Virus record (IMG/VR): IMGVR_UViG_3300042923_000029
Coordinates: 1-22,667 of that record
Length of the DNA: 22,667 nucleotides
Source of the DNA: a virus
Direction: 5' to 3' (one strand)
Shown: in pieces, positions 14,306 to 22,274 of the stretch
Numbering within the stretch: position 1 is the stretch's first letter
Layout of the letters: every line of letters starts with the position of its first letter
Position numbers and translations under genes: made by a program
Notes under the pieces: generated by a model
What the model was told of the DNA's origin: nothing
Databases searched by the model: none
The model's input: only the letters and a program-made list of their open reading frames with translations

Positions 14306-16554
14306 TTGATGTTTCAGAAGAATTAAAGACAATATATAAAAACGACTTTCTCCCTGCCGTACCGAGAAACTATGACAAATGGCTAATACTGTACTTTCCA
14401 GAATTAGACTTGACCATTGATACTAGGGAAGAAGGAAGAATTGACATTGATAGCTTCTCACTTGATGAAAGCCTATGTTCCAAAACAGATTTGACCCTAG
14501 GGGCTTGCGAATCATCTATATTTAAGATTAAATTGAATGGTATCATATACGATCTAAGTGGTAAAACATTTATTGTTACACAACATATTTTAGATTTCGA
14601 TAATATAGAATATGAAATGCCATTCGGTACATTTAAGGTCAAAAGCACGGGAAAGCAATCAGATTTAGGATTTAAAGAGATAACATGCTTTGACAAGATT
14701 AATGATACTGATGTTGATGTTGCATCATGGTATAATAACCTTACATTTCCGATAACGGTTAAAAATATGCGACAATCACTACTTGCATATTTAGGAATAG
14801 ATTTCGTAGACCAAACCATTACAAATGATGCTGTAATGATTCAAAAAACGATAAATCCGAGCAAGTTAATTGCAAGGGATGTATTGCGTAGGCTATGCGA
14901 AATAAACGCCGGAATGGGGCATATAGTACGGGATGATAAATTTAAAGTTATACAATTAGGAGGTCTTGGTTTATATCCAAGCGAAGATTTATATCCAAGC
15001 GAAGATTTGTTCCCGTCTGAATCTGGTGAATATCTCGCAGCAGGTTATCAATCTATTGACTATGAGGAATATACAACTGAGATAATCACATCCGTAACAA
15101 TAAGGCAAGACAACGACGACGTAGGAGCTACGGCAGGTGATATCGGTAACGGGTACGTAATAACTGGTAATTATTTATTATTTGGCAAGAGTAGTTCCGA
15201 ACTTAATACTATAGCAAGTAATATTTTACTGCAAGTTAAAGACAAGTTTTATAGACCTCATAAAACCACCATGATAGGGTTACCTTATTTAGAAGTCGGG
15301 GATTCAGTTACATTGATTACAAGCAATGATGCAATAGAGACTTTTATATTCAAAAGAACTCTTAAAGGTATACATTCGCTGACAGATGAAATAAGCGCTA
15401 CTGGTAATCAAAAACGCTCAGAGACTGTTACTCCAAATAATGAAATACAGAGCCTTAAGGGTAAAACATTAAGGATTGAGAAGAGTATCGATGAATTATC
15501 CATTAACATGACTGACATAGCCGAAGGATTGGAAAACCAAATCGATATTACAGCCGGACAACTCCAAGTACAAATAAACGATAATAAGAACAATGCAGAT
15601 GCGCAATTTACAATACAGGCAGGTGAAATTAATCAAAGAGTTGAGAAAGATGGTGTAATTGGTGCTATTAATTTATCTCCAGAGCTAGCCAAGATACAGG
15701 CGCTTAACATCGAATTAGAAGGCATTGTAACGGCTAACAGTAACTTTAAGATTTTACTTGATGGTAGTATAGAAGCAGTTAACGGAAAATTCAAAGGAAG
15801 TATAGAGAGCACAAGCGCTAAAATAACTGGCGGGTCATTCAAAGTCACAGGAAACAACCAAAATGATTCAGTTATAGAGCTGTCTTATGGAAGTTTTAGC
15901 AACACTATGACACCATCTGCTTTAGCGGTAAAAGGTAGTTCCAATATTCAATATTCAGAGATGAGACCAGGTGAAATCACTGTTGGCGATATTACAAATG
16001 TGTCATTAAGTACAGAAATAAAACATGACCAAATACAAACCCCGGCATGTTATGTTAATGGTTCAACCGTTATCACATACGCTACAAGGAATAATTATTA
16101 TTATGACTCAAACCATATACAACCTATCTACACTGGATCCGGGAACGTAGGGTTGAACGGCGTAAATGTAGCTAGTGTAAACTGGTGCAACGCAACATTC
16201 CAACCCCTTTCCCCATCTGATTTTAGATTGAAGCATGACTTTAAAGGCATAGAGGAATTGCCAGATGAACTATACCTAGCCTTAAAGCCTTGGCAATATA
16301 GATTTAAGACAAATTCATACGGAAAAGGAATATTTTTTGGTTTGCTAGCACAGCAAGTAGAAAGTGCTTTTGAATCCTTTGGTTTTAATGCACTTGATTA
16401 TAACATTATTGAAATAATTGATAAAAGGGACCATACAGATGAGGGACAATATGTTTCTGACGGAAAAGTTCACAGAATAAATTATGAAAATTTTCATGCT
16501 TGGACATTATACATGGTTCAAAAAATGTATAAAAAAGTGTTTGAAATGCAATAA
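14302..16554 (+). CDS. Tail-tip protein with C-terminal S74 self-cleaving chaperone
   Basis: The 750-residue protein is modular. Residues 1-385 resemble tail-hub or tail-associated proteins (LDLTIDTREEGRIDIDSFSL; TDLTLGACESSIFKIKL; a LYPSEDL repeat at 224-235). About 395-450 is a helical linker (IEKSIDELSINMTDIAEGLE). About 455-638 is a repetitive beta region (IVTANSNFKILLDGSIEAVN) like a trimeric fibre. At 639-640 a Ser-Asp begins SDFRLKHDF, followed by LYLALKPWQYRFK and FGLLAQQVESAFE, the signature of the peptidase S74 intramolecular chaperone. In known cases this folds the trimer and then cuts itself off at that Ser-Asp region. The mature tip would be about 638 residues and the released chaperone about 112. 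Confidence 0.83.
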   Translation: MIDVSEELKTIYKNDFLPAVPRNYDKWLILYFPELDLTIDTREEGRIDIDSFSLDESLCSKTDLTLGACESSIFKIKLNGIIYDLSGKTFIVTQHILDFDNIEYEMPFGTFKVKSTGKQSDLGFKEITCFDKINDTDVDVASWYNNLTFPITVKNMRQSLLAYLGIDFVDQTITNDAVMIQKTINPSKLIARDVLRRLCEINAGMGHIVRDDKFKVIQLGGLGLYPSEDLYPSEDLFPSESGEYLAAGYQSIDYEEYTTEIITSVTIRQDNDDVGATAGDIGNGYVITGNYLLFGKSSSELNTIASNILLQVKDKFYRPHKTTMIGLPYLEVGDSVTLITSNDAIETFIFKRTLKGIHSLTDEISATGNQKRSETVTPNNEIQSLKGKTLRIEKSIDELSINMTDIAEGLENQIDITAGQLQVQINDNKNNADAQFTIQAGEINQRVEKDGVIGAINLSPELAKIQALNIELEGIVTANSNFKILLDGSIEAVNGKFKGSIESTSAKITGGSFKVTGNNQNDSVIELSYGSFSNTMTPSALAVKGSSNIQYSEMRPGEITVGDITNVSLSTEIKHDQIQTPACYVNGSTVITYATRNNYYYDSNHIQPIYTGSGNVGLNGVNVASVNWCNATFQPLSPSDFRLKHDFKGIEELPDELYLALKPWQYRFKTNSYGKGIFFGLLAQQVESAFESFGFNALDYNIIEIIDKRDHTDEGQYVSDGKVHRINYENFHAWTLYMVQKMYKKVFEMQ
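14971..15024 (+). repeat. Tandem 18-bp repeat in the tail-tip gene
   Basis: Two identical 18-base units (14971-14988 and 14989-15006) are followed by a diverged third (15007-15024). They encode LYPSED, LYPSED and LFPSES. Being a multiple of three, copy changes would keep the frame. Confidence 0.85.
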
Positions 16555-16560
16555 TTAGTA

Positions 16561-16589
16561 TTGTTTTAATTGATATATTTATGTATAAT
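16561..16589 (+). promoter_or_regulatory. Sigma-A promoter of the moron gene
   Basis: TATAAT at 16584-16589 is a perfect -10. TTGTTT at 16561-16566 is a weak -35 placed exactly 17 bases upstream. Transcription would start near 16596, leaving a very short leader before GGAGG at 16600-16604. It begins seven bases after the tail-tip stop, in an otherwise continuous late operon. Confidence 0.7.
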
Positions 16590-16612
16590 AATGTAAACGG
16601 AGGTTGTTGCTT

Positions 16613-17224
16613 ATGAAAAAACGCATATCTATACTAATATTTTTAATAATGATATTAATTCCATTTCAAGCATTCGCATTAGAGAATAGTAAAGAAGCAA
16701 TTTTTAAAGGGGATATAAAGCAGGTAAGGCAATTTTATCCAGGTGAATACACCAATAGTTACGATTATAAAATAACAGGGATTGTTTATGATAAAGAAAG
16801 TAATGAGCAAATTCCTTTAAAAGATTGGAAGCTATTATCGATAGAGCCTGTAAAAGATGATGAAGCTAAAATTACGCTTAAATATTTACCAGATATGGAC
16901 AAGGACATACCTCAATACCACGACATAGAAATTACAATACCAATAACAACCAAACCATATAATGATTCATTAAAGAGACAAGTGTTCAGCAAGATACTGA
17001 CATTCGAAACTGACATACACAAAATATTTAATCCAATAGATTTTGTTTTCAGAAATAGTAACGGGAAAGCCATAAATGGAACACTTAAATACGAAGATGT
17101 AAAACTACATGAGGGTGTAAATCTAGTAATGTATAGTTTTTATCCCGAAGAAGTGTTAAATACGGGATATGGTTACGAAGAATACACAGTCAATACGGGA
17201 ACTATAAAGATAATAGTAGATTAA
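16613..17224 (+). CDS. Secreted protein of unknown function (moron)
   Basis: The ATG at 16613 follows GGAGG at 16600-16604; TTG codons at 16604 and 16607 overlap or abut that site and are rejected. The 203-residue product has a classical signal peptide: MKKR, a hydrophobic core ISILIFLIMILIPFQ, and an AFA-LE cleavage site after about residue 22. The mature part is about 180 residues, hydrophilic, rich in beta-forming stretches (KITGIVYDKES; AKITLKYLPDMD; HDIEITIPITT) and ends TVNTGTIKIIVD. I do not recognise a family. It has its own promoter and terminator and is not a recognisable virion part, so it may act during lysogeny at the cell surface (superinfection exclusion, adhesion or another host trait); that is inference. 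Confidence 0.8.
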   Translation: MKKRISILIFLIMILIPFQAFALENSKEAIFKGDIKQVRQFYPGEYTNSYDYKITGIVYDKESNEQIPLKDWKLLSIEPVKDDEAKITLKYLPDMDKDIPQYHDIEITIPITTKPYNDSLKRQVFSKILTFETDIHKIFNPIDFVFRNSNGKAINGTLKYEDVKLHEGVNLVMYSFYPEEVLNTGYGYEEYTVNTGTIKIIVD

Positions 17225-17235
17225 TATTAACAACA

Positions 17236-17268
17236 AAAGGCATCTACCACATGGTAGGTGCTTTTATT
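17236..17268 (+). terminator. Intrinsic terminator of the moron gene
   Basis: Bases 17236-17248 pair with 17253-17265 over 13 positions (two G-T pairs) around an ACAT loop: CTACC/GGTAG at the top and AAAGGCAT/GTGCTTT below. The right arm runs into TTTTATTAT. It sits 11 bases after the stop codon. Confidence 0.85.
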
Positions 17269-17289
17269 ATGCCTAAATGAGGTAGATAC

Positions 17290-17427
17290 ATGTATAAAAA
17301 CGAGTATGTAAAGGTTGATTGGGAAGAATTAAGACGCATACAAAAAGAATCCGGAAGCAAAGATACTCAGAAAAAAATGCATTTAAATAAGATGGACAGT
17401 TCCACAATAGACAATTTGATTATCTAG
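17290..17427 (+). CDS. Small phage protein (45 aa), unknown
   Basis: ATG 17290 has GAGGTAG at 17279-17285 at suitable spacing. The product starts MYKNEYVKVDWEELRRIQKE and ends MDSSTIDNLII, is charged and probably helical, and has no signal peptide or membrane segment. It lies between the moron terminator and the tail fibre gene. I cannot assign a role. Small proteins ahead of fibres are sometimes fibre chaperones, but nothing in the sequence shows that here. Confidence 0.5.
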   Translation: MYKNEYVKVDWEELRRIQKESGSKDTQKKMHLNKMDSSTIDNLII

Positions 17428-17444
17428 CCGAAAGAAGGTGAATT

Positions 17445-20144
17445 ATGGCATATATAAAGATATATAGCAAAACAGACTGGCAAAATCGGCCTAACACATC
17501 GACGCCAGTAGGCAGAACCAATTTATATAAAATGGAAGTTGGCATAGATACTCTGGATAACCGAGTAGTTGAATTAGATACAGTAAAAGCCAACCAAAGC
17601 ACCATGAATAGTGTAGTCCAATCCATTACATACAATGAATCCAACGGCGTATTAACAATAACTAAAGTTAACGGTACTTCCACTAACATAGATACAAAGT
17701 TAGAGAAGCTTGCGGTTAACTTTTCTTATAATCCGACTACGCAACAACTTGACATCACCCTAGATGATGGAACAGTACAACACGTAGATATGTCAGCTCT
17801 AGTTACCCAGTATGAATTTTTAGATAGTGATACAGTTGATTTTACAGTTCAGAGTGATGGAAAAATAAGAGCAAGTATTATACCTGGTTCAATCACGGGC
17901 GCAATGTTACAACCTAACTATTTAGCGGATATTATCGTACAGGCTAATATTGCGACTGCGCAAGCGGTTATAGCTACAGACGCAGCTGACGACGCACTAG
18001 GATATAAAAATGAGACCGAAGCGTTTAAGAATCAAGCTAAACAGTACCGAGACGAAGCACAAGGAATTGTAGGTGTAGGGATCGCAGATAAAGTAGTTCC
18101 TGGACTAGTTAGAGGAAGTGGAAATGTAGAAATTGAAGCCGATGGAGACATGTGGGCTAATCCTTACATGGATAAGGCTACAATTGCAGATACAGCTTTC
18201 GCTCACTTTACCACAGCGGACAACGGACTGGCAGAATTATTCCTAAATGGTAAATCATATCAGAATGTTACTGTAGAGGGAAAGAATAAATTCGACAAAG
18301 CTAAAGTAACAGCAGTTCGTTATATTCAGCCTATAACTGGTGTAGTAACAACAAGTAGTTATAACAATAATGTATCTCAATTAATACCAGTAACAGTAGG
18401 TAGTGCATATACAATCAGTGGTCATACATTTGTACAGCCTAATACTCCTGTTGGTATTGCTTGGTACAATTCCAGTGGTGTATTTATTAGTGGAACTACT
18501 TATCAAAACGCAACTGGCAACGGAACATATACAGCACCTACAGGCGCAGCATTTGTTAGATATACAATTAATAATGTAGATTTAAACACTAGCCAATTAG
18601 AATTAGGCTCAACAGCAACGGCATACGCAAGTTACGTAGGAAATAGTCCAAGTCCCGACTACCCTGCCCCTATTACACCGTTTAATGCGAGTGGGACGGC
18701 TAAGGCTAGGGCTACGAGAAAGAATTTATTGCCTAAATTCAGCAATCAAATACTGAGTGGAGTAACCATGACGGTTGATAGCGATGGAACTATACACTTA
18801 AACGGCACGGCAACTGGCAATATATTCTTTTATGCGGACAATGCAAATAGCCAGAACTTAATGTTTATTAGTGGAGACTATGCACTTTCTCTAAACAATC
18901 CATCAATTGCTCCATTAACATTTTGTTTCGCAAGAAGGGACAGCGAAGCTTCTCCATATAGCATAACATTAAATGCAGATACTATTGATAAAAAAGCAAC
19001 TGCCACCAGAACTGGCAATCAAGTGTTTTTAGCTAATCGTTGTTATATATATATTGCTTCTGGGTCGGTATTAAATAACGCAATACTAAAACCACAGCTA
19101 GAACTTGGAACAGTCGCAACCCCTTACGAAACACCAAAATCCAACGAAGCCCCCATTACCTTTAGTGGCTACGACCTGCTTAATGGGGTAAAGGATACAC
19201 CAGATTATACGAGGACAGCAAAGTATGTAATAACTAGCAATGACATTATATCTTTAGATACGGTTACTTCAGCTATCGTTGATTTTGTGAATATTCGCTA
19301 CACAAATATGACAGGTATAGTAATCCCTACAGTGCAAGACAGCGAAGCAAAATCAATGTTAACAAGTGTCTCAACTCCGAGAAATAATGTATTAGCACCT
19401 TATAAGCACTGGAAGGCTCCGTCAAATTGGCAAATAGGATTTGAAAAAGGCAAATACGCAACCTTGGCTGATGCTAGAAACGCTTATGTAGGAACAGTAG
19501 TAATTTACGAACTTGCAACTTACATCCCCCACACACCCAGTCGCTTATTCGTCCAAACCTATGCCACCGAAACAAACATTAGCATTATAGACCCAGTACA
19601 GACTACATTTACTGCTGTTGCTAAGTCGGAGTTGTGGAGTAGGGACTATTTACAGGATGTTGGAATTGCAGATACGAAGAATAGCACGGTTACCTTTACA
19701 CAGGCTTCGGCAGATGCAGAGTTAGTAAGTGGTTCAACTCATGCTACTTTATGGGGACTGGTTAAGAAAAAGCTTGCAGATATCGTTACGGCTCTGGCAG
19801 ACAAAGTTAACACAGCGGATAAAGCTACTACAGATACAGAAAACAATACTAATAAGTGGTTGGCTGCTAATGTTGGTTATACATTAGGTAAAGAGATAGA
19901 TGATATTTATTCTAGGATAAATGGGACAAATCCAGCACCAGACGCAAATACATTAACTATAGCTGGGACTTATACTATAGTACCAGAAACAATTAATACA
20001 CCAGTATCAACATGGGGGATAATTGATGTAAAAACAGGCGCTAATGGACAGTGGGTTTTTCAAGAATTTAGATTTACAAGTGGTGGCATGCATGAAAGAC
20101 AATATATAAATGGAGTGTGGTCAACTTGGACTAGCAGATATTAA
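17445..20144 (+). CDS. Receptor-binding tail fibre with repeated lectin-like modules and C-terminal knob
   Basis: This 899-residue protein is the best candidate for host recognition. Residues 1-200 look like a baseplate-attaching domain with short coil and beta segments (VGIDTLDNRVVELDTV; TVDFTVQSDGKIRASI), then a helix (ATDAADDALGYKNETEAFKN). Two similar beta modules follow, about 280-398 and 425-563, ending QLELGSTATAYASY and QLELGTVATPYETP; that ending is common in phage proteins with carbohydrate-binding sandwich domains. A third beta region spans about 595-735. The last 60 residues (STWGIIDVKTGANGQWVFQE ... GVWSTWTSRY) have the Trp-rich pattern of the pyocin-knob domain. ATG 17445 follows AAGAAGGTG. 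Confidence 0.8.
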   Translation: MAYIKIYSKTDWQNRPNTSTPVGRTNLYKMEVGIDTLDNRVVELDTVKANQSTMNSVVQSITYNESNGVLTITKVNGTSTNIDTKLEKLAVNFSYNPTTQQLDITLDDGTVQHVDMSALVTQYEFLDSDTVDFTVQSDGKIRASIIPGSITGAMLQPNYLADIIVQANIATAQAVIATDAADDALGYKNETEAFKNQAKQYRDEAQGIVGVGIADKVVPGLVRGSGNVEIEADGDMWANPYMDKATIADTAFAHFTTADNGLAELFLNGKSYQNVTVEGKNKFDKAKVTAVRYIQPITGVVTTSSYNNNVSQLIPVTVGSAYTISGHTFVQPNTPVGIAWYNSSGVFISGTTYQNATGNGTYTAPTGAAFVRYTINNVDLNTSQLELGSTATAYASYVGNSPSPDYPAPITPFNASGTAKARATRKNLLPKFSNQILSGVTMTVDSDGTIHLNGTATGNIFFYADNANSQNLMFISGDYALSLNNPSIAPLTFCFARRDSEASPYSITLNADTIDKKATATRTGNQVFLANRCYIYIASGSVLNNAILKPQLELGTVATPYETPKSNEAPITFSGYDLLNGVKDTPDYTRTAKYVITSNDIISLDTVTSAIVDFVNIRYTNMTGIVIPTVQDSEAKSMLTSVSTPRNNVLAPYKHWKAPSNWQIGFEKGKYATLADARNAYVGTVVIYELATYIPHTPSRLFVQTYATETNISIIDPVQTTFTAVAKSELWSRDYLQDVGIADTKNSTVTFTQASADAELVSGSTHATLWGLVKKKLADIVTALADKVNTADKATTDTENNTNKWLAANVGYTLGKEIDDIYSRINGTNPAPDANTLTIAGTYTIVPETINTPVSTWGIIDVKTGANGQWVFQEFRFTSGGMHERQYINGVWSTWTSRY

Positions 20145-20161
20145 AAGGGAAGGGAAAACTT

Positions 20162-20608
20162 ATGGAAAAATTAAAAATCGGACAAACAGAATTTGAATTA
20201 GTACCAATGGGTATTAGTTCCACAGATAAGACTAGAAGTTTCACAGTCGTTAAAAACATGGAATTTAACGAGTTTAGAGCAGTCATATTAGACGGTTTAA
20301 CCCAAATAGACCACATCGGAAATGATGGACAGGTCGCTAACTCTTACATGGATTGTGTAGCTTTAAAGAGTATTACAGCAACCAATGAAGAGGAACAGGA
20401 TACATATACAGTATTACTTAGTACAGATGCTTCATTGCAAGAAATAAGAGCCTTAAAACTAAAGAATGAGGAGCTAGAGGGAAAAGTTGCAACGCAAGAA
20501 GAAGTTATTATCTATATGCAAGAAACCTTAGACACTCTAGTCCTAAACACTTTAGAACCAGAACCCACACAAGAGGAGTCAGAACAGGAGGTTGAAGAAG
20601 ATGTATAA
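20162..20608 (+). CDS. Tail fibre-associated protein with C-terminal coil (148 aa)
   Basis: The N-terminal 85 residues are beta-rich (KLKIGQTEFELVPMGISSTD; SFTVVKNMEFNEFRAVILD; YTVLLSTDASLQEIRALKLK). They are followed by a predicted coiled coil (LKLKNEELEGKVATQEEVII) and a very acidic tail (PEPTQEESEQEVEEDV). Proteins like this sit between fibre and XkdX genes in Clostridia prophages; I know no tested function. The acidic tail is reminiscent of assembly factors. It starts 17 bases after the fibre gene, with AGGGAAGGG upstream, and its end overlaps the next gene by eight bases. Confidence 0.6.
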   Translation: MEKLKIGQTEFELVPMGISSTDKTRSFTVVKNMEFNEFRAVILDGLTQIDHIGNDGQVANSYMDCVALKSITATNEEEQDTYTVLLSTDASLQEIRALKLKNEELEGKVATQEEVIIYMQETLDTLVLNTLEPEPTQEESEQEVEEDV

Positions 20609-20723
20609 CACATTACTTAGACTTTACACAACTAGTAAACTCTCCGATGCAGGCTTACAAAATGCAGTTGATAAGGGATGGATTACAGTTGATCAGATGG
20701 AAGAGATAGTTGCATCAAAATAA
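20601..20723 (+). CDS. XkdX family protein (40 aa)
   Basis: ATG 20601 lies in the end of the previous gene and follows AGGAGGTTGAAGAAG. The product MYNTLLRLYTTSKLSDAGLQ continues NAVDKGWITVDQMEEIVASK. The KGWIT...Q..EI pattern is the hallmark of the XkdX family, tiny proteins always found beside tail fibre genes of PBSX-like and Firmicutes prophages, with no proven function. It is often missed in annotation because of its size. Confidence 0.85.
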   Translation: MYNTLLRLYTTSKLSDAGLQNAVDKGWITVDQMEEIVASK

Positions 20724-20742
20724 TATGGGTGAGAGGTAGTAC

Positions 20743-21057
20743 ATGAAAACAATTGAGGAACGAGTAAACGACTTAGAAATAGCATTAACTAGGGTTGAGG
20801 AACGGGGAAAATCCAACACCACAAGGCTAAATGAAGTTGATGCAGAATTAAAAGAGAACAATTCCCTTGTATCAGCTATAAAAGAGCTAGCTATTGAAAC
20901 AAAATACATGCGAACTGATCTAAATGAAACAATACAGCGTCTGGCTAAACTAGAGGGTAAAGACGCCGAAAAGTGGGATAAGTTTAAATGGTTATTGGTA
21001 GCCGGATTGGTAACTATTGTACTTGGATTCATAGCAGTTCAAGTTGGATTGAAATAA
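20743..21057 (+). CDS. XhlA-like lysis-associated membrane protein
   Basis: The 104-residue product has a charged coiled-coil body (about 5-75: EERVNDLEIALTRVEERGKS; RTDLNETIQRLAKLEG) and one C-terminal membrane helix (about 84-102: WLLVAGLVTIVLGFIAVQVG). This is the architecture of XhlA/hemolysin-XhlA proteins, which in PBSX work with the holin to give lysis. The gene starts the lysis cassette, followed by a holin and an endolysin. ATG 20743 has GAGAGGTAG upstream. Confidence 0.8.
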   Translation: MKTIEERVNDLEIALTRVEERGKSNTTRLNEVDAELKENNSLVSAIKELAIETKYMRTDLNETIQRLAKLEGKDAEKWDKFKWLLVAGLVTIVLGFIAVQVGLK

Positions 21058-21076
21058 GAAAGGTAAAGGTAATTAT

Positions 21077-21334
21077 ATGGAAATTTTAAATCAATACGTT
21101 GTATTAGTAGTAGTGGCAACTTGCTTTGGGGCAGGATATGTAATCAAGAACAGCTTAGACTTCATCCCTAATAAATACATACCTCTTATAATGGCTGTAT
21201 TAGGGGTTATCTTAAATATTTGGGTAAATGCATGGGTGTTAACTCCCGAAGTCTTATTAGGGGGATTAGCGAGCGGTCTAGCTAGTACGGGAGCGTTTGA
21301 AGCGTTCAAGAATTTGACCAAGAAAGGGGAATAA
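21077..21334 (+). CDS. Phage holin
   Basis: The 85-residue protein has two to three hydrophobic segments: about 7-23 (YVVLVVVATCFGAGYVI), 36-56 (YIPLIMAVLGVILNIWVNAW) and a shorter Gly-rich one at 60-74 (LLGGLASGLASTGAF). It ends with a basic tail (FKNLTKKGE). Pattern and size fit the Hol44/Phage_holin_5-like group of Firmicutes phages. A holin forms the membrane lesion that times lysis. It lies between the XhlA-like gene and the endolysin, confirming the role. The ribosome site is AAAGGTAAAGGT upstream of ATG 21077. Confidence 0.82.
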   Translation: MEILNQYVVLVVVATCFGAGYVIKNSLDFIPNKYIPLIMAVLGVILNIWVNAWVLTPEVLLGGLASGLASTGAFEAFKNLTKKGE

Positions 21335-21339
21335 TACAT

Positions 21340-21948
21340 ATGGCTATTACAGATCAAATTAGAGATATTAAACAATTAAATCCATTGTGCCAGGTTCTTT
21401 TGAACTTGGCACTTGATGAAATAAAAAGCTATGGAATAAATCCACTAGTGGTAGAAACTTATCGTACACAGGAACGCCAATATATGCTTTACGCACAGGG
21501 TAGAACAACATTAGGCACTAAAATTACATGGACATTAAATTCTATACATACCAAGAAAAATGCAGTTGATGTAGTGCCACAAAGAGTGGTAAACGGTAAA
21601 ATGACAGCTATTTGGAATAAAGAAGATAAGGAAACTAAGAAGATAATCGAAGTTATGTGTAAGTATGGATTTGAAGCAGGTGCCAATTGGACAAGTAATG
21701 CTGATAGTCCTCATTTCCAATTGGATAAGGTATCTATAATGGGTAACACTTACCACGCATTAAATACCAATAAATACATTACTATAATGATTCAAAAAGC
21801 ATTGAATAAAAAGATTAACGCAGGATTAATAGAAGATGGACAATGGGGTACTAAAACTACCGCAGCGGTTAATGTATTCAGAAAGAAATATCTATGGATT
21901 CAGAATGGCAAGTTAGGCGCTATTGCTTTAAAGAAATTATTATCATAA
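21340..21948 (+). CDS. Endolysin, M15-type peptidase with cell-wall-binding domain
   Basis: The 202-residue enzyme should cut peptide stems of peptidoglycan at lysis. Residues 1-135 form a VanY/M15 zinc peptidase: VVETYRTQERQYMLYAQGRT near 33-52, the zinc motif SIHTKKNAVDVVP (H70, D77) and DSPHFQL (H125). The usual Gly of SxHxxGxAxD is Asn here, still compatible with the fold. Residues about 140-202 (KYITIMIQKALNKKINAGLI ... DGQWGTKTTAAVNVFRKKY) match a peptidoglycan-binding domain of the PG_binding_1 type. There is no signal peptide, so export depends on the holin five bases upstream. ATG 21340 follows AAAGGGGA. Confidence 0.88.
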   Translation: MAITDQIRDIKQLNPLCQVLLNLALDEIKSYGINPLVVETYRTQERQYMLYAQGRTTLGTKITWTLNSIHTKKNAVDVVPQRVVNGKMTAIWNKEDKETKKIIEVMCKYGFEAGANWTSNADSPHFQLDKVSIMGNTYHALNTNKYITIMIQKALNKKINAGLIEDGQWGTKTTAAVNVFRKKYLWIQNGKLGAIALKKLLS

Positions 21949-21953
21949 TATTA

Positions 21954-21985
21954 AAGGCTCAGGCATAACCACCTGGGCCTTATTT
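21954..21985 (+). terminator. Terminator at the end of the late operon
   Basis: AAGGCTCAGG 21954-21963 pairs with CCTGGGCCTT 21972-21981 over ten bases (one T-G) around an eight-base loop, followed by ATTTTGTTT. It lies six bases after the endolysin stop and overlaps the stop of the convergent minus-strand gene, so it may serve both directions. Confidence 0.85.
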
Positions 21986-22213
21986 TGTTTCTACAAAGTA
22001 CCATATACTTGTTTTAATATCGTAAGTTAGCACAAACTCTTTAAGAGAATAACAATAACACTTGAAAGATATCCTGTGTATACCTGCAAATTGTTCCTTT
22101 GTCATACCCATAAACTTCTCTATTTTGAACTCTAATCCCTTATAAGTTAAATATAATGGTACCATATCACCATTTTTATCAGTTCTAGCTATCACATCAA
22201 CAGGTATGTGCAT
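21980..22213 (-). CDS. Small conserved protein (77 aa), possibly SOS-linked
   Basis: Read on the minus strand, AAGGAG at 22223-22228 lies eight bases before ATG 22213; a GTG at 22222 in the same frame directly abuts that site and is rejected. The product starts MHIPVDVIARTDKNGDMVPL and continues YLTYKGLEFKIEKFMGMTKE, ending LTYDIKTSIWYFVETK. The layout (V-ar-d-G-P at the start, W-Y-V-E at the end) resembles small proteins I recall next to Y-family DNA polymerases (UmuC/DinB) in Clostridia, similar in style to DUF6504. Function unknown. It has its own strong promoter with a LexA-like site, which agrees with damage-linked expression. It runs against the late operon. Confidence 0.65.
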   Translation of the reverse strand: MHIPVDVIARTDKNGDMVPLYLTYKGLEFKIEKFMGMTKEQFAGIHRISFKCYCYSLKEFVLTYDIKTSIWYFVETK

Positions 22214-22243
22214 TTTGAACACTCCTTAGTAAATATAGAAAGG

Positions 22244-22272
22244 ATTATAGCAAACACTAGTTCTTTTGTAAA
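22244..22272 (-). promoter_or_regulatory. Sigma-A promoter with LexA-box-like operator in the spacer
   Basis: On the minus strand, TTTACA (22272 down to 22267) and TATAAT (22249 down to 22244) are separated by exactly 17 bases: a near-consensus sigma-A promoter for the gene at 21980-22213. Inside the spacer lies GAACTAGTGTTT (22263 down to 22252). It fits GAAC-N4-GTTY, the Gram-positive LexA (SOS box) pattern, and sits where a repressor would block RNA polymerase. Confidence 0.65.
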
Positions 22273-22274
22273 GT

